From NCBI GenBank assembly GCA_030447505.1, contig JAUJOT010000009.1, positions 1 through 37,132 on the forward strand: a DNA stretch of 37,132 nt. Reading direction: 5' to 3'. The notes below the pieces were generated by a model, which saw nothing but the letters and a program-made list of their open reading frames with translations, did no database searches and had not been told where the DNA came from. The DNA is from Solirubrobacteraceae bacterium. Lineage in GTDB: Bacteria; Actinomycetota; Thermoleophilia; Solirubrobacterales; Solirubrobacteraceae. A program made the position numbers and the translations under genes. How positions within the stretch are numbered: position 1 is the stretch's first letter; every line of letters starts with the position of its first letter. This document shows positions 29,863 to 37,132 of the stretch, in pieces.

Positions 29863-32007
29863 CTACTTGATGAACAGCACCTCCGAGTACTTCGGCAGCG
29901 GCCACAGGTCGTCGGCGACGAGGCGCTCGAGCGTGTCGGCGACCTCGCGCACGGCGGTCATCGCGGGGACGACGGTGTCGCGCATGTAGTGGGCGAGCTC
30001 CATGCCCTCGAGGCCGGGATCGCCGTTGGCCTGCTCGAGCGCGACGATCGCCTCGTGGAAGTCGGCGATCAGCGGCGCGAACTCGTCGACGAGCCCCTCG
30101 CGGCCGCTGGCGAGCAGCTCGTTGAGGTGGCGCACGGCCGCCGGCAGGAGCATCGTTCGTGCGATCGAGGCGGCCGTCTCGGACTCGATGTTGAGCTTGA
30201 CGAAGTACTGCTCGACGGCGACCTCGTAGCGCGACTCGAGCTCGCGCTCGGACAGCACGCCGTACTTCGACATGACGCCGACCGTCTGCTCGTGGACGAA
30301 CCACGGCAGCGCGTCGGGCGTCGTCGGCAGGTTCTGCAGCCCGCGCTCGCGGGCCTCGGTGTGCCACTCGTCGGCGTAGTTGTCGCCGCCGAAGACGACC
30401 TGCCTGTTGGCGACGTAGGCGTCCTTGACGATCGCGACGACCGCCTCGTCGAGCGACGTGCCGTCGCTGAGCTTCGCCTCGAGCGCGTCGGCGAGCTCGT
30501 CGATCGCCTCGGCCGCGATCGTGTTGAGCACGGTGTTCGGCAGGCCCAGCGACGAGCTCGACCCGAGCGTGCGGAACTCGAACTTGTTGCCCGTGAAGGC
30601 GAACGGCGAGGTGCGGTTGCGGTCGCCGCCGTGCATCGGCAGCGGCGGCAGCACCGGCGTGCCGAGGCCGAGGAAGCCGTTGTCGGAGGACGCCGCCGCC
30701 TCGCCGCTGGCGATCGTCTCGAAGACCCGCTCGAGCTCGGCGCCGAGGAAGATCGAGATGATCGCGGGCGGCGCCTCGTTGGCCCCGAGCCGGTGATCCT
30801 GCCCGACGTTCGCGACCGACGCGCGCAGCAGCGCCTGGTGCTTGTTGACGGCCTTGATGACGGCCGCACAGAAGAACAGGAACTGGATGTTGTCGCTCGG
30901 CGTGTCGCCGGGCTCCAGCAGGTTGATCCCGGTGTCGGTGCCCATCGACCAGTTGTTGTGCTTGCCCGAACCGTTGACGCCGGCGAACGGCTTCTCGTGC
31001 AGCAGGCAGACGAGCCCGTAGCGGCGCGCGACGTTCTGCAGCAGCTGCATCGTCAGCTGCTGGTGGTCTGAGCCGACGTTCGAGTTCTCGAAGGTCGGCG
31101 CTATCTCGTACTGGTTCGGCGCGACCTCGTTGTGGCGCGTCTTGACCGGCACGCCGAGCTTCGCGAGCTCGAGCTCGGTCTCCATCATGCAGGCGAGGAT
31201 CCGCTCCGGGATCGAGCCGAAGTAGTGCTCGTCGAGCTCGTGGCCCTTGGGCGGCTTGGCTCCGAACAGCGTGCGCCCGGTCGTCACGAGGTCGGGGCGC
31301 TGGTAGTAGTACTGCTCGTCGATGAGGAAGTACTCCTGCTCGGGGCCGACGGTCGTGAACACGCGGCCGGCGCTGTCGTCGCCGAGCAGCTGCAGCGCGC
31401 GCAGCGCGGACTTCGACAGCGCGTCCATCGAGCGCAGCAGCGGGATCTTCGTGTCGAGCGCCTCGCCCGTCCACGAGACGAAGCCCGTCGGGATGCACAG
31501 CAGCGCGCCGTTGGGATTCTCGAGGATGAACGCCGGCGAGCTCGGATCCCATGCCGTGTAGCCGCGCGCCTCGAAGGTCGCGCGGATCCCGCCGGTCGGA
31601 AACGAGGAGGCGTCCGGCTCGCCCTGGATGAGCTCCTTTCCGGAGAACTCGGCGATCGCCGTGCCGTCGCCCGTCGGGCCGTAGAAGGAGTCGTGCTTCT
31701 CCGCCGTCATCCCGGTCAGCGGCTGGAACCAGTGCGTGTAGTGCGTGGCTCCGCGCTCGAGCGCCCAGCCCTTCATCGCCTGTGCGACGGGATCGGCCAG
31801 CGAGGTGTCGAGTGCCTCCCCGCGCGCGACGGCGGACGAGAGCGCCTTGAAGACGTCCTTCGGCAGCCGCTGGCGCTGGACGGCCGTGTTGAAGACGTTG
31901 GCGCCGAAGACCTGGTTGCCGGCAACGGTCAGATCGGGCGAGCCGAGCGCCTCGCCGTTGGTGCTCCACTGCGCGGCGGTGACGTTGTCCTGGCGGATTC
32001 TGGGCAT
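29863..32007 (-). CDS. glnN: Glutamine synthetase type III
   Basis: The product has 714 residues, the size of GlnN rather than of the 450-residue types I and II. It makes glutamine from glutamate, ammonium and ATP. Motifs include [14 protein letters not shown] (type III), [50 protein letters not shown] and [12 protein letters not shown]. There is no adenylylation-site segment like that of type I enzymes. The ATG at 32007 has GAGGAGG upstream. It is divergent from amtB-PII-pucR across 277 bp with repeated TTGTCC motifs, so ammonium uptake and assimilation are probably controlled together. A strong hairpin follows the gene. Confidence 0.96.
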   Translation of the reverse strand: MPRIRQDNVTAAQWSTNGEALGSPDLTVAGNQVFGANVFNTAVQRQRLPKDVFKALSSAVARGEALDTSLADPVAQAMKGWALERGATHYTHWFQPLTGMTAEKHDSFYGPTGDGTAIAEFSGKELIQGEPDASSFPTGGIRATFEARGYTAWDPSSPAFILENPNGALLCIPTGFVSWTGEALDTKIPLLRSMDALSKSALRALQLLGDDSAGRVFTTVGPEQEYFLIDEQYYYQRPDLVTTGRTLFGAKPPKGHELDEHYFGSIPERILACMMETELELAKLGVPVKTRHNEVAPNQYEIAPTFENSNVGSDHQQLTMQLLQNVARRYGLVCLLHEKPFAGVNGSGKHNNWSMGTDTGINLLEPGDTPSDNIQFLFFCAAVIKAVNKHQALLRASVANVGQDHRLGANEAPPAIISIFLGAELERVFETIASGEAAASSDNGFLGLGTPVLPPLPMHGGDRNRTSPFAFTGNKFEFRTLGSSSSLGLPNTVLNTIAAEAIDELADALEAKLSDGTSLDEAVVAIVKDAYVANRQVVFGGDNYADEWHTEARERGLQNLPTTPDALPWFVHEQTVGVMSKYGVLSERELESRYEVAVEQYFVKLNIESETAASIARTMLLPAAVRHLNELLASGREGLVDEFAPLIADFHEAIVALEQANGDPGLEGMELAHYMRDTVVPAMTAVREVADTLERLVADDLWPLPKYSEVLFIK

Positions 32008-32071
32008 GGCTGACGTGGTTCCTCCTCGTGATGGCCGCGCTGACTCTAGCCGCGCGCCTACGATCGAGTCC

Positions 32072-32218
32072 TTGTCCACGGGGACAGGTCTCGCTCGCGC
32101 CGTTTGTCCACGCGGAAGTGGCTGCGCCGCCCGGACGACGCAGCCTGGCGAGCATCGGCCGCCGCTTATCGATCACGGGTGGCGAACCGCGCTGGACGAT
32201 CTTTCGACGGTGGGACAA
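32072..32218. promoter_or_regulatory. Repeated TTGTCC motif in the glnN-amtB divergent region
   Basis: TTGTCCACG occurs at 32072-32080 and 32104-32112, 32 bp apart (about three helical turns). An inverted related copy, GTGGGACAA, is at 32210-32218. The first copy is also half of a small palindrome, TGTCC-ACGG-GGACA (32073-32086). The rest of the 277-bp gap shows no gene. This looks like binding sites for one regulator acting on both directions; the PucR-type protein encoded downstream is a candidate. Confidence 0.5.
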
Positions 32219-32284
32219 AGACCGGGAGCGCCGACCGCCTGAGACTGGGCACCGCACTCGAAGCCCCGAAGGAGGAATGCCTAC

Positions 32285-33730
32285 ATGAGACGAACCACCC
32301 TGCTCCAGGGCGCCCTGGCGGCGATCGTGGCCCTGCTCGCGCTCCCCGCGGCCGCGCTGGCCCAGGATGGGCGGACGCTCGAGGGCCTGGCCGGCGAGCT
32401 GAACGTGACATGGGTGCTGGTCGGGACCGTGCTCGTCTTCTTCATGCAGGCGGGTTTTGCGCTCCTGGAGATCGGCTTCTCGCGCGGCAAGAACGCCGGC
32501 ATGGGGATCGCGAAGATCCTCGTGAACTTCTCGATCGCCTCGATCGTCTGGTGGGCGGCGGGCTTCGCGATCGCCTTCGGCGGTGGCGGCTGGTTCGCGG
32601 GCGACAGCGGCTGGCTGTTCCAGTTCGGCCGCGAGGTCGCTGGGGAGGCCGCCACCGGCGAGACCGCCTCGTTCTTCATCTTCCAGTTCATGTTCGCCGC
32701 GGTCTCGCTGGCGATCGTGTGGGGCACGACGCTCGAGCGCATGAGGTTCATCGCGTACATCCCGTTCGCGATCGTCTTCGCGGGCGTGATCTACCCGCTG
32801 ATCGCCCACTGGGGCTTCGGCGGCGGCCTGTTCTCGGAGATCGGCAACGGCGTGCAGGACTTCGCCGGATCGTCGGTCGTGCACCTCACCGGCGCCACCG
32901 CCGCTCTGGCGGCCGTCATCCTGCTCGGCCCGCGCAAGGGCAAGTACACGGTCGACGGCAAGCCTCGCGCGATCCCGGGGCACAACATGCCCCTCTTCGG
33001 CCTCGGCGTGCTGATCCTCTGGCTGGGCTGGTTCGGCTTCAACGGCGCCTCGACGCTCGGCACCGCCGACAACCGCTTCGCCGAGGTCATCGCGGTGACG
33101 AACCTCGGCGCCGCCGGCGGCGTCATCGGTGCCATGATCACGGGCTGCATCAGGCAGAAGACGCTCGACATCGGCATGGTCGGCAACGGCGCGATCGCGG
33201 GACTGGTCGCGATCACCGCTCCCTCCGGCTACGTGGAGTTCTGGGCGGCGCCGATCATCGGCCTCGTCGGCGGCGTCCTCGTCGTCCTCTCCGTGCTCGC
33301 GATCGACAAGAAGCTCGACGATCCGGTCGGCGCGCTGTCGGCGCACGGCGTCGCCGGCATCTGGGGAACGCTGTCGGCGGGCCTGTTCACCTCGCCTCGC
33401 CTCGCGGAGTACGTCGGCGTCGGCGACGCGGGACTGGTCTACGGCGCCGGGCTCGGCCAACTCGGCGTGCAGGCCGCGGCGGTCGCACTGACGTTCGCGA
33501 CCGTGTTCGCACTGTCATATGCGACGCTGACGCTGATCAAGGCGACGACCGGGCTCAGGGTCAGCGAAGAGGAAGAGGCCGCCGGCCTGGACATCTCCGA
33601 GCACGGCATGTACGGCTATCCGGAGCAGTTCATCCCGCCGGCGGAGCTGATCGGCTACGGCGGCGGTCCGTCCGCAACCGTAGCGCCCGCACCGCTGCCC
33701 GCGCTTGGCAAGAAGGAGAGCCCCGCATGA
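32285..33730 (+). CDS. amtB: Ammonium transporter (Amt family)
   Basis: The product has 481 residues. A cleavable signal (1-26, ending AAALAQ) is followed by 11 membrane helices. The conserved pore features are present: FFMQAGFALLEIGFSRGKNA, the first pore His in SVVHLTGATAAL, and the second in SAHGVAGIWGTL. It conducts ammonium into the cell and is gated by PII proteins, one of which is encoded by the next gene with a four-base overlap (ATGA). A clear ribosome-binding site, GGAGG, lies before the ATG. The C-terminal tail (SEHGMYGYPEQFIP) is the part that PII normally contacts. Confidence 0.95.
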   Translation: MRRTTLLQGALAAIVALLALPAAALAQDGRTLEGLAGELNVTWVLVGTVLVFFMQAGFALLEIGFSRGKNAGMGIAKILVNFSIASIVWWAAGFAIAFGGGGWFAGDSGWLFQFGREVAGEAATGETASFFIFQFMFAAVSLAIVWGTTLERMRFIAYIPFAIVFAGVIYPLIAHWGFGGGLFSEIGNGVQDFAGSSVVHLTGATAALAAVILLGPRKGKYTVDGKPRAIPGHNMPLFGLGVLILWLGWFGFNGASTLGTADNRFAEVIAVTNLGAAGGVIGAMITGCIRQKTLDIGMVGNGAIAGLVAITAPSGYVEFWAAPIIGLVGGVLVVLSVLAIDKKLDDPVGALSAHGVAGIWGTLSAGLFTSPRLAEYVGVGDAGLVYGAGLGQLGVQAAAVALTFATVFALSYATLTLIKATTGLRVSEEEEAAGLDISEHGMYGYPEQFIPPAELIGYGGGPSATVAPAPLPALGKKESPA

Positions 33731-34101
33731 AGATGGTGATCGCATACATCCGTCACGAGGCGTTCGAGCCGATCCGGACGGAGCTTCTGTCGCTCGGATT
33801 CCCGTCGCTGTCGATCAGCGAGGTCAAGGGTTCGGGCCGGCAGAAGGGCATCACCGAGCGCTACCGCGGGGCGGAGCTGACCAACTACCTGCGCCCGAAG
33901 GTGAAGATCGAGTGCGTCGTCGCGTCGAAGGACGTCATCACGATCGTCGACACGATCCTCAAGCACGGGCGCACCGGCGCCGTCGGCGACGGGAAGGTGT
34001 TCGTCCTGCCCGTCGAAGAGGCCTACCGGATTCGCACCGGCGAGGCCGGTGAGGACACGCTGCAGGCGCATCCGGACGCGGCGACCGCCGCGGCGCGCTA
34101 G
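33727..34101 (+). CDS. glnK: PII nitrogen-regulatory protein with Leu at T-loop position 51
   Basis: The product has 124 residues. It aligns without gaps to E. coli GlnB over the T-loop: VKGSGRQKGITERYRGAEL (33-51). Tyr46 is present, but position 51, where Tyr is uridylylated in proteobacteria and adenylylated in actinobacteria, is Leu. The C-terminal signature is TGAVGDGKVFVLPVEEAYRI. The protein should bind ATP/ADP and 2-oxoglutarate and plug AmtB when nitrogen is plentiful, but it cannot be modified at the usual residue. Its ATG overlaps the amtB stop, and the PucR-type regulator starts 11 bases after its stop. The last 20 residues are an Ala/Asp-rich extension. Confidence 0.94.
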   Translation: MKMVIAYIRHEAFEPIRTELLSLGFPSLSISEVKGSGRQKGITERYRGAELTNYLRPKVKIECVVASKDVITIVDTILKHGRTGAVGDGKVFVLPVEEAYRIRTGEAGEDTLQAHPDAATAAAR

Positions 34102-34112
34102 GGGGTGGTGGG

Positions 34113-35324
34113 GTGGCCGCCCCGACAGCGGCCACCCTCGTCGAGCGGCTGAGGGCGCTGCATCTGCGGATGGTCGACGCCGTCCTGTCAGGGGACGGGC
34201 TCGAGCGCGTCGCGGAGCTTGCCGCCGAGGCCGTCGGCGGGTCGGTGGCGATCGTCGTGCCGCGGCTCGGGACTGCGGTGCTGGCTCCTGATTGCGCCCC
34301 GGCGTGCGAGCGGCTGCCGGAGCTGCGCCGCTACGTCGCCGACTGCGTCGCCGATCGGCCGGCGCACCCGCCGCACGGCGTGGCGGTGGAGATCCCGATC
34401 GCGTCCGGTGACGAGACGGTCGGCTGCGTGCTGCTGCTCGAAGGCGCCGCCGCCGCCGCCGGCGACGCGTCGGAGTACCTGCACCTCGCGGCCGTCGCGT
34501 CGCTCACCGAGGTCGCCGTCGAGGAGGCGCGCGACGAGGTCGAGCAGAACCTGCGCGGCTCGTTTCTCGAGGATCTGCGCGCGAGCGGCGGGGTGCCGCC
34601 CGACGAGCTCGTGCGGCGCGCCGCGCGCCTGGGCTGCGACCTCAGTCACGGCGCCGTCGCGCTGTGCGCCGAGCTGCACGGCGATCGCCCGCGCCACGTC
34701 GTCGCGACGATCGCCGAGGACGTGCCGGGCGCCCTCGCCCAGCACATCGACGCCATCGCGGCCGGCACGCAGCGAGGGCGCGTCTACGCGCTGCTGCCGG
34801 CGACGGGCAGCGAGGACGCCGCCGAGACGACGCTCGCCGCCGCCGCCCGGCTCGCGGCGCGGCTGGGGCGCCACGGCATCGTCGGGCTGTCCTCGTTCTA
34901 TTCCGATCCCGCTGAGCTGGGCCGGGCGGTGCAGGAAGCCGAGCTCGTGCTCGACGTGCTGGCGGTGTCCGGCGCGCCGATCGCCGAGGACATCAACCAG
35001 GGCACGTACCGGCTGCTGTTCCGGGTGCTCGCCTCGCACCCCGAGGAGGTGCGCTCCTTCTATGAGGACACGGTCGCCCCGGTCGTGCGCTACGACGACC
35101 AGTACCGGACCGATCTCGTCGGCACGCTCGAGGCCTACCTCGCAGCGAACTGCCACATGAGCGCGACCGCGGCGGCGATCCACGCGCACCGCCACACCGT
35201 CGCCTACCGCCTCGAGCGCGTACGCGACCTCACCGGGCTCGACCCGATGCAGTCCGAGGATCGCGAGCGGCTCGGGCTGGGCCTGAAGGCCTACCGCATC
35301 ATCGCCCCGCGCCTGCCGCGCTGA
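34113..35324 (+). CDS. PucR/CdaR-family transcriptional regulator
   Basis: The product has 403 residues. The N-half (about 1-150) is GAF-like (AELAAEAVGGSVAIVVPRLG, VEIPIASGDETVGCVLLLEG). A GGDEF-related middle part follows (RVYALLPATG, GIVGLSSFYSDPAELGRAVQ). The C-terminus is the PucR helix-turn-helix: LVGTLEAYLAANCHMSATAA, IHAHRHTVAYRLERVRDLTG. Such proteins sense small metabolites and activate nitrogen or sugar-acid genes. The GTG at 34113 is preceded by GGGGGTGGTGGG and lies 11 bases after the PII stop, so it is probably the last gene of the amtB operon. It is a good candidate for the regulator of the glnN-amtB region. Confidence 0.88.
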   Translation: MAAPTAATLVERLRALHLRMVDAVLSGDGLERVAELAAEAVGGSVAIVVPRLGTAVLAPDCAPACERLPELRRYVADCVADRPAHPPHGVAVEIPIASGDETVGCVLLLEGAAAAAGDASEYLHLAAVASLTEVAVEEARDEVEQNLRGSFLEDLRASGGVPPDELVRRAARLGCDLSHGAVALCAELHGDRPRHVVATIAEDVPGALAQHIDAIAAGTQRGRVYALLPATGSEDAAETTLAAAARLAARLGRHGIVGLSSFYSDPAELGRAVQEAELVLDVLAVSGAPIAEDINQGTYRLLFRVLASHPEEVRSFYEDTVAPVVRYDDQYRTDLVGTLEAYLAANCHMSATAAAIHAHRHTVAYRLERVRDLTGLDPMQSEDRERLGLGLKAYRIIAPRLPR

Positions 35325-35327
35325 GGC

Positions 35328-35816
35328 CTATACGTCGGCCGTATGCGCGAGCGCCTGCGGAGCGACCTCGAGGCGCTTGGCCTCGATGCGCTCGCGCTGG
35401 GACTCCGCGCGCCCGACCAGCTCGTCGATGTCGTAGGCCTGCAGCGTCGGGTTCGAGTCATCGACGAGCTTGAGCGCCTTCCACATGCAGAGCTTGCCCT
35501 CGATACCCATCCCGAGCGTCTCGAGCGTGATGAACGCGTTGAGCTGGTCGTCGTCGCCGCCGGTGAACTTCGGCGCCATCATCTTCGAGCCGATCTCCGC
35601 GGCCGCGTTCTTCGTCGCGCTCTGCTCGACCCCGATCTCCGCGATCAGCCGCTCGAGCTTCTCGTAGTCGGCCTTGATCTCGCTGGCGATCTCGCCGAAG
35701 AACGCGCCGTGCTCGTCGGATCGGTGCTCCTCAGCTGCCATCTGGGCCAGGTTCAGGCCCGCGGTCGCGCCGGCAAGATGATCTGTCAGGTAAACGCCGA
35801 GCCCTCGGTACGCCAT
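35328..35816 (-). CDS. Helical, possibly ferritin-like protein, unknown function
   Basis: The product has 162 residues and is predicted to be almost all helix. It reads YLTDHLAGATAGLNLAQMAA, EEHRSDEHGAFFGEIASEIK, then DDDQLNAFITLETLGMGIEG and a charged C-terminal helix. Evenly spaced Glu/His residues (EEH, DEH) are compatible with a four-helix ferritin-like bundle, but the exact di-iron EX(n)EXXH pattern is not clear. GGGAGGA lies six bases before the ATG. It is convergent with the PucR gene, three bases away. Confidence 0.72.
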   Translation of the reverse strand: MAYRGLGVYLTDHLAGATAGLNLAQMAAEEHRSDEHGAFFGEIASEIKADYEKLERLIAEIGVEQSATKNAAAEIGSKMMAPKFTGGDDDQLNAFITLETLGMGIEGKLCMWKALKLVDDSNPTLQAYDIDELVGRAESQRERIEAKRLEVAPQALAHTADV

Positions 35817-36103
35817 CTCGTCCTCCCGATTCGTCGCGTGCTGGTGACGCGCCTATAGGTGTGGATGACGGACCTACCCGGCTGTCCGCGATCTACTCCT
35901 GCCGCTGCACGGTCACGGCCGCCCCGATTGACGCGCGCCCGCCCTGCTCGAAGCGCCGCAACCCGCCACGGTGGGCAGGGGGATCTGCAGCTGCCGATCC
36001 GCTTGGCGTCGGGCGAACTGGCGGTGCGGTCCTCGTTCACCTACGCTCCGAGCAGGGCCGCGAGAGCGTCGGAGCCGGGAGAAGGGAGAAGACCAACAGC
36101 CTG
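35817..36103. other. Gene-poor stretch, possibly decayed
   Basis: No gene can be supported. A plus-strand frame near 35885-35990 reads YSCRCTVTAAPIDARPPCSK, which faintly resembles a two-knuckle zinc ribbon (YxCxC...PPCxxC) with its last knuckle lost, but it has no good start and runs on into noise. Other frames on both strands are Arg/Ser/Gly-rich. Confidence 0.3.
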
Positions 36104-36351
36104 ATGGTTCGCAACGTCGTCGATCGAGCGTTCCGAGCGACGAAGAGCCTGCCCCAAGAGCCTCGTCATCGGGGGCCTCGTGTTCATCGTCGGCCTGGGG
36201 TGCGGGATCGAGGGCACGTACTTCGCCCTGCTCCGCAGGCTGGCGCAAGGCGACGATGATGGCGACCGCGGTCGTGCTCGTGTCACCTGGTCGGATGCTC
36301 GGCGCGCAGCTGTTCTGGGGCGCGAATCCGCGCGTACCTATCGGAGGGTGA
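36104..36351 (+). pseudogene. Broken small two-helix membrane protein gene
   Basis: Three consecutive pieces read like one small membrane protein but in three frames. MVRNVVDRAFRATKSLPQ begins at the ATG 36104. From 36159 a frame one base on reads SLVIGGLVFIVGLGCGIEGT, a typical membrane helix, then YFALLRRLAQGD. From 36256 a further shift reads MMATAVVLVSPGRMLGAQLF and ends WGANPRVPIGG before a TGA. Two single-base shifts would restore an 80-residue protein with two helices. This is an inference from hydrophobicity; sequencing errors would look the same. The frame after the TGA stays open and acidic to the next gene. Confidence 0.4.
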
Positions 36352-36477
36352 GACGATGAGCGTGCGTTTGGCAGGGCTGCAGACATCGAAGGTGAGCAGG
36401 CTTCAAACGGGGGGACGGGCGACGTCGCGACAGCGCCGTCGGAGGAACCGTCCACAACGAGTGCGGGAGGACAGATG

Positions 36478-37132
36478 ATGAAGAGCGGCGAAGAGCTCAC
36501 GGCGGCTGCGGCGAAGGCCGCAGCAGCGTCCGCGGAGGCGTACGAGAAGTTCGTGGCGCAGGCCAAGTCCGTCGTTGCAGCGGCGGCCGAGTCGGTCGTG
36601 GAAAAGGCCGAGACGGCGGTCGATCAGATTCCGAGCGCGGCGGGCTTCCGCCACGGCGTGATCCGCCTGCTCGGGCGCGACGACCCGCCGGCGCTCGAGG
36701 CGGCGACGCCTGCGCCTCCTGCGGGGGATGAGAAGTACAAGGGAGGTGCGGCTGCCAGACCCGACGTGGCTTCGCGCGCGGCGACGCTGGACGCGGCATG
36801 CGCCGCATACCTCGCCGCGCCGGCGGGCGGGCAGGAGCGCACGCGCGCGGCCGTCGCCCTGGCGGACGCCTACGTGGCGTTCGCCACCAAGGCCGAGACC
36901 GAGCAGCCCGTCGAGGCGGCGCAGGTTGCGCCCGATCTGGCCGCGCAGGCGGCGGAGGCTGCGGCGGCGTCGGCGGCGGCGTACGAGCGTTACAAAGCGG
37001 CGGTCTCGCCGGTGCCGGCGGCGGCGGCGGGCGAGCCGGATCTGGCGGCGCAGGCGGCGGAGGCTGCGGCGGCGTCGGCGGCGGCGTACGAGCGTTACAA
37101 CGCGGCGGCCACGTCGGCGGCGGCGCCTGCGG
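36478..37132 (+). CDS. Ala-rich helical repeat protein (3' end outside window)
   Basis: At least 218 codons are open to the window edge. It opens MKSGEELTAAAAKAAAASAE and carries several related helical units: AAAASAEAYEKFVAQ (about 16-30), then two near-identical copies of PDLAAQAAEAAAASAAAYER about 35 residues apart. A less similar unit reads ALADAYVAFATKAE. Tyr and Phe recur after Ala blocks, so long amphipathic or coiled helices are likely. No signal peptide is evident. AGGA precedes two adjacent ATGs; the second (36478) has the better spacing. I do not recognise a family; a structural or phasin-like role is only a guess. Confidence 0.65.
   Translation, partial: MKSGEELTAAAAKAAAASAEAYEKFVAQAKSVVAAAAESVVEKAETAVDQIPSAAGFRHGVIRLLGRDDPPALEAATPAPPAGDEKYKGGAAARPDVASRAATLDAACAAYLAAPAGGQERTRAAVALADAYVAFATKAETEQPVEAAQVAPDLAAQAAEAAAASAAAYERYKAAVSPVPAAAAGEPDLAAQAAEAAAASAAAYERYNAAATSAAAPA
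36934..37132 (+). repeat. In-frame 105-bp tandem repeats in Ala-rich gene
   Basis: The 62 bases from 36934 to 36995 recur at 37039-37100 with one silent mismatch; the period is 105 bp (35 codons). The array runs to the window edge and may continue. Confidence 0.85.

Noticed and set aside
29675-33460. A very long minus-strand open frame (over 1200 codons) across glnN and amtB
   Set aside because: It is Arg/Asp-rich low-complexity sequence, in a different frame from glnN and antisense to amtB, both of which are certain.
1-37132. CRISPR arrays, tRNA or rRNA genes, insertion sequences
   Set aside because: Read through for regularly spaced repeats, cloverleaf-type segments and transposase motifs; none was found, though a tRNA could be missed by eye.

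Overview
The window is very GC-rich bacterial chromosome with dense gene packing, many GTG and TTG starts, and short -10 boxes (TANNNT) lying 6-8 nt from start codons. These traits, an exported repeat protein of a type I associate with Thermoleophilia (first gene), a DUF3618/holin-like membrane cluster and DUF6458 point to an actinobacterium. My best guess is order Solirubrobacterales (Conexibacter, Patulibacter or Solirubrobacter relatives); this is inference from gene content. A FliA-type promoter suggests a motile cell. I see no rRNA, tRNA, CRISPR array, insertion sequence or prophage.

Layout. 0-2.5 kb: an exported repeat protein, then a nitrilase-TetR pair behind a perfect TetR-type operator. 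2.5-5.1 kb: four overlapping small envelope genes and an AI-2E family transporter. 5.1-9.0 kb (minus strand): degV, then an operon of mtnA and two zinc alcohol dehydrogenases, the second broken by an exact 55-bp tandem duplication. 9.0-10.8 kb: a decayed S55/SpoIVB-like peptidase gene, bolA-grxD opposite an A-type Fe-S carrier, and a 46-residue remnant that looks like a class I glutamine amidotransferase. 10.8-14.6 kb: a MocR-type regulator divergent from a PNPOx-like protein, and a chlorite-dismutase-fold heme protein with a ferredoxin-NADP reductase. 14.6-21 kb: large membrane proteins, including a glycosyltransferase-flippase fusion and a 504-residue protein made of two homologous halves. 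21-23.9 kb: two convergent STAS proteins, a DUF6458 protein, and a sigma factor with a secreted Cys-repeat protein and a membrane protein. 23.9-29.8 kb (minus strand): metH, a BtrH-like protein without the expected cysteine, and an overlapping DUF3037/HipA-like pair.

29.9-35.3 kb is a nitrogen-assimilation block. A type III glutamine synthetase is divergent from amtB, a PII gene and a PucR-type regulator, with a repeated TTGTCC motif between them. The PII protein has Leu at position 51, where the modifiable T-loop tyrosine is expected. The window ends with a helical protein of unknown function, a gene-poor decayed stretch, and the start of an Ala-rich repeat protein cut by the window edge.

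No single locus is a fully convincing new system. The best candidates are the PII(L51)/PucR/GlnN circuit, the 55-bp duplication that could act as an on/off switch in the mtnA operon, the HipA-like/DUF3037 pair, and the two-halved membrane protein.
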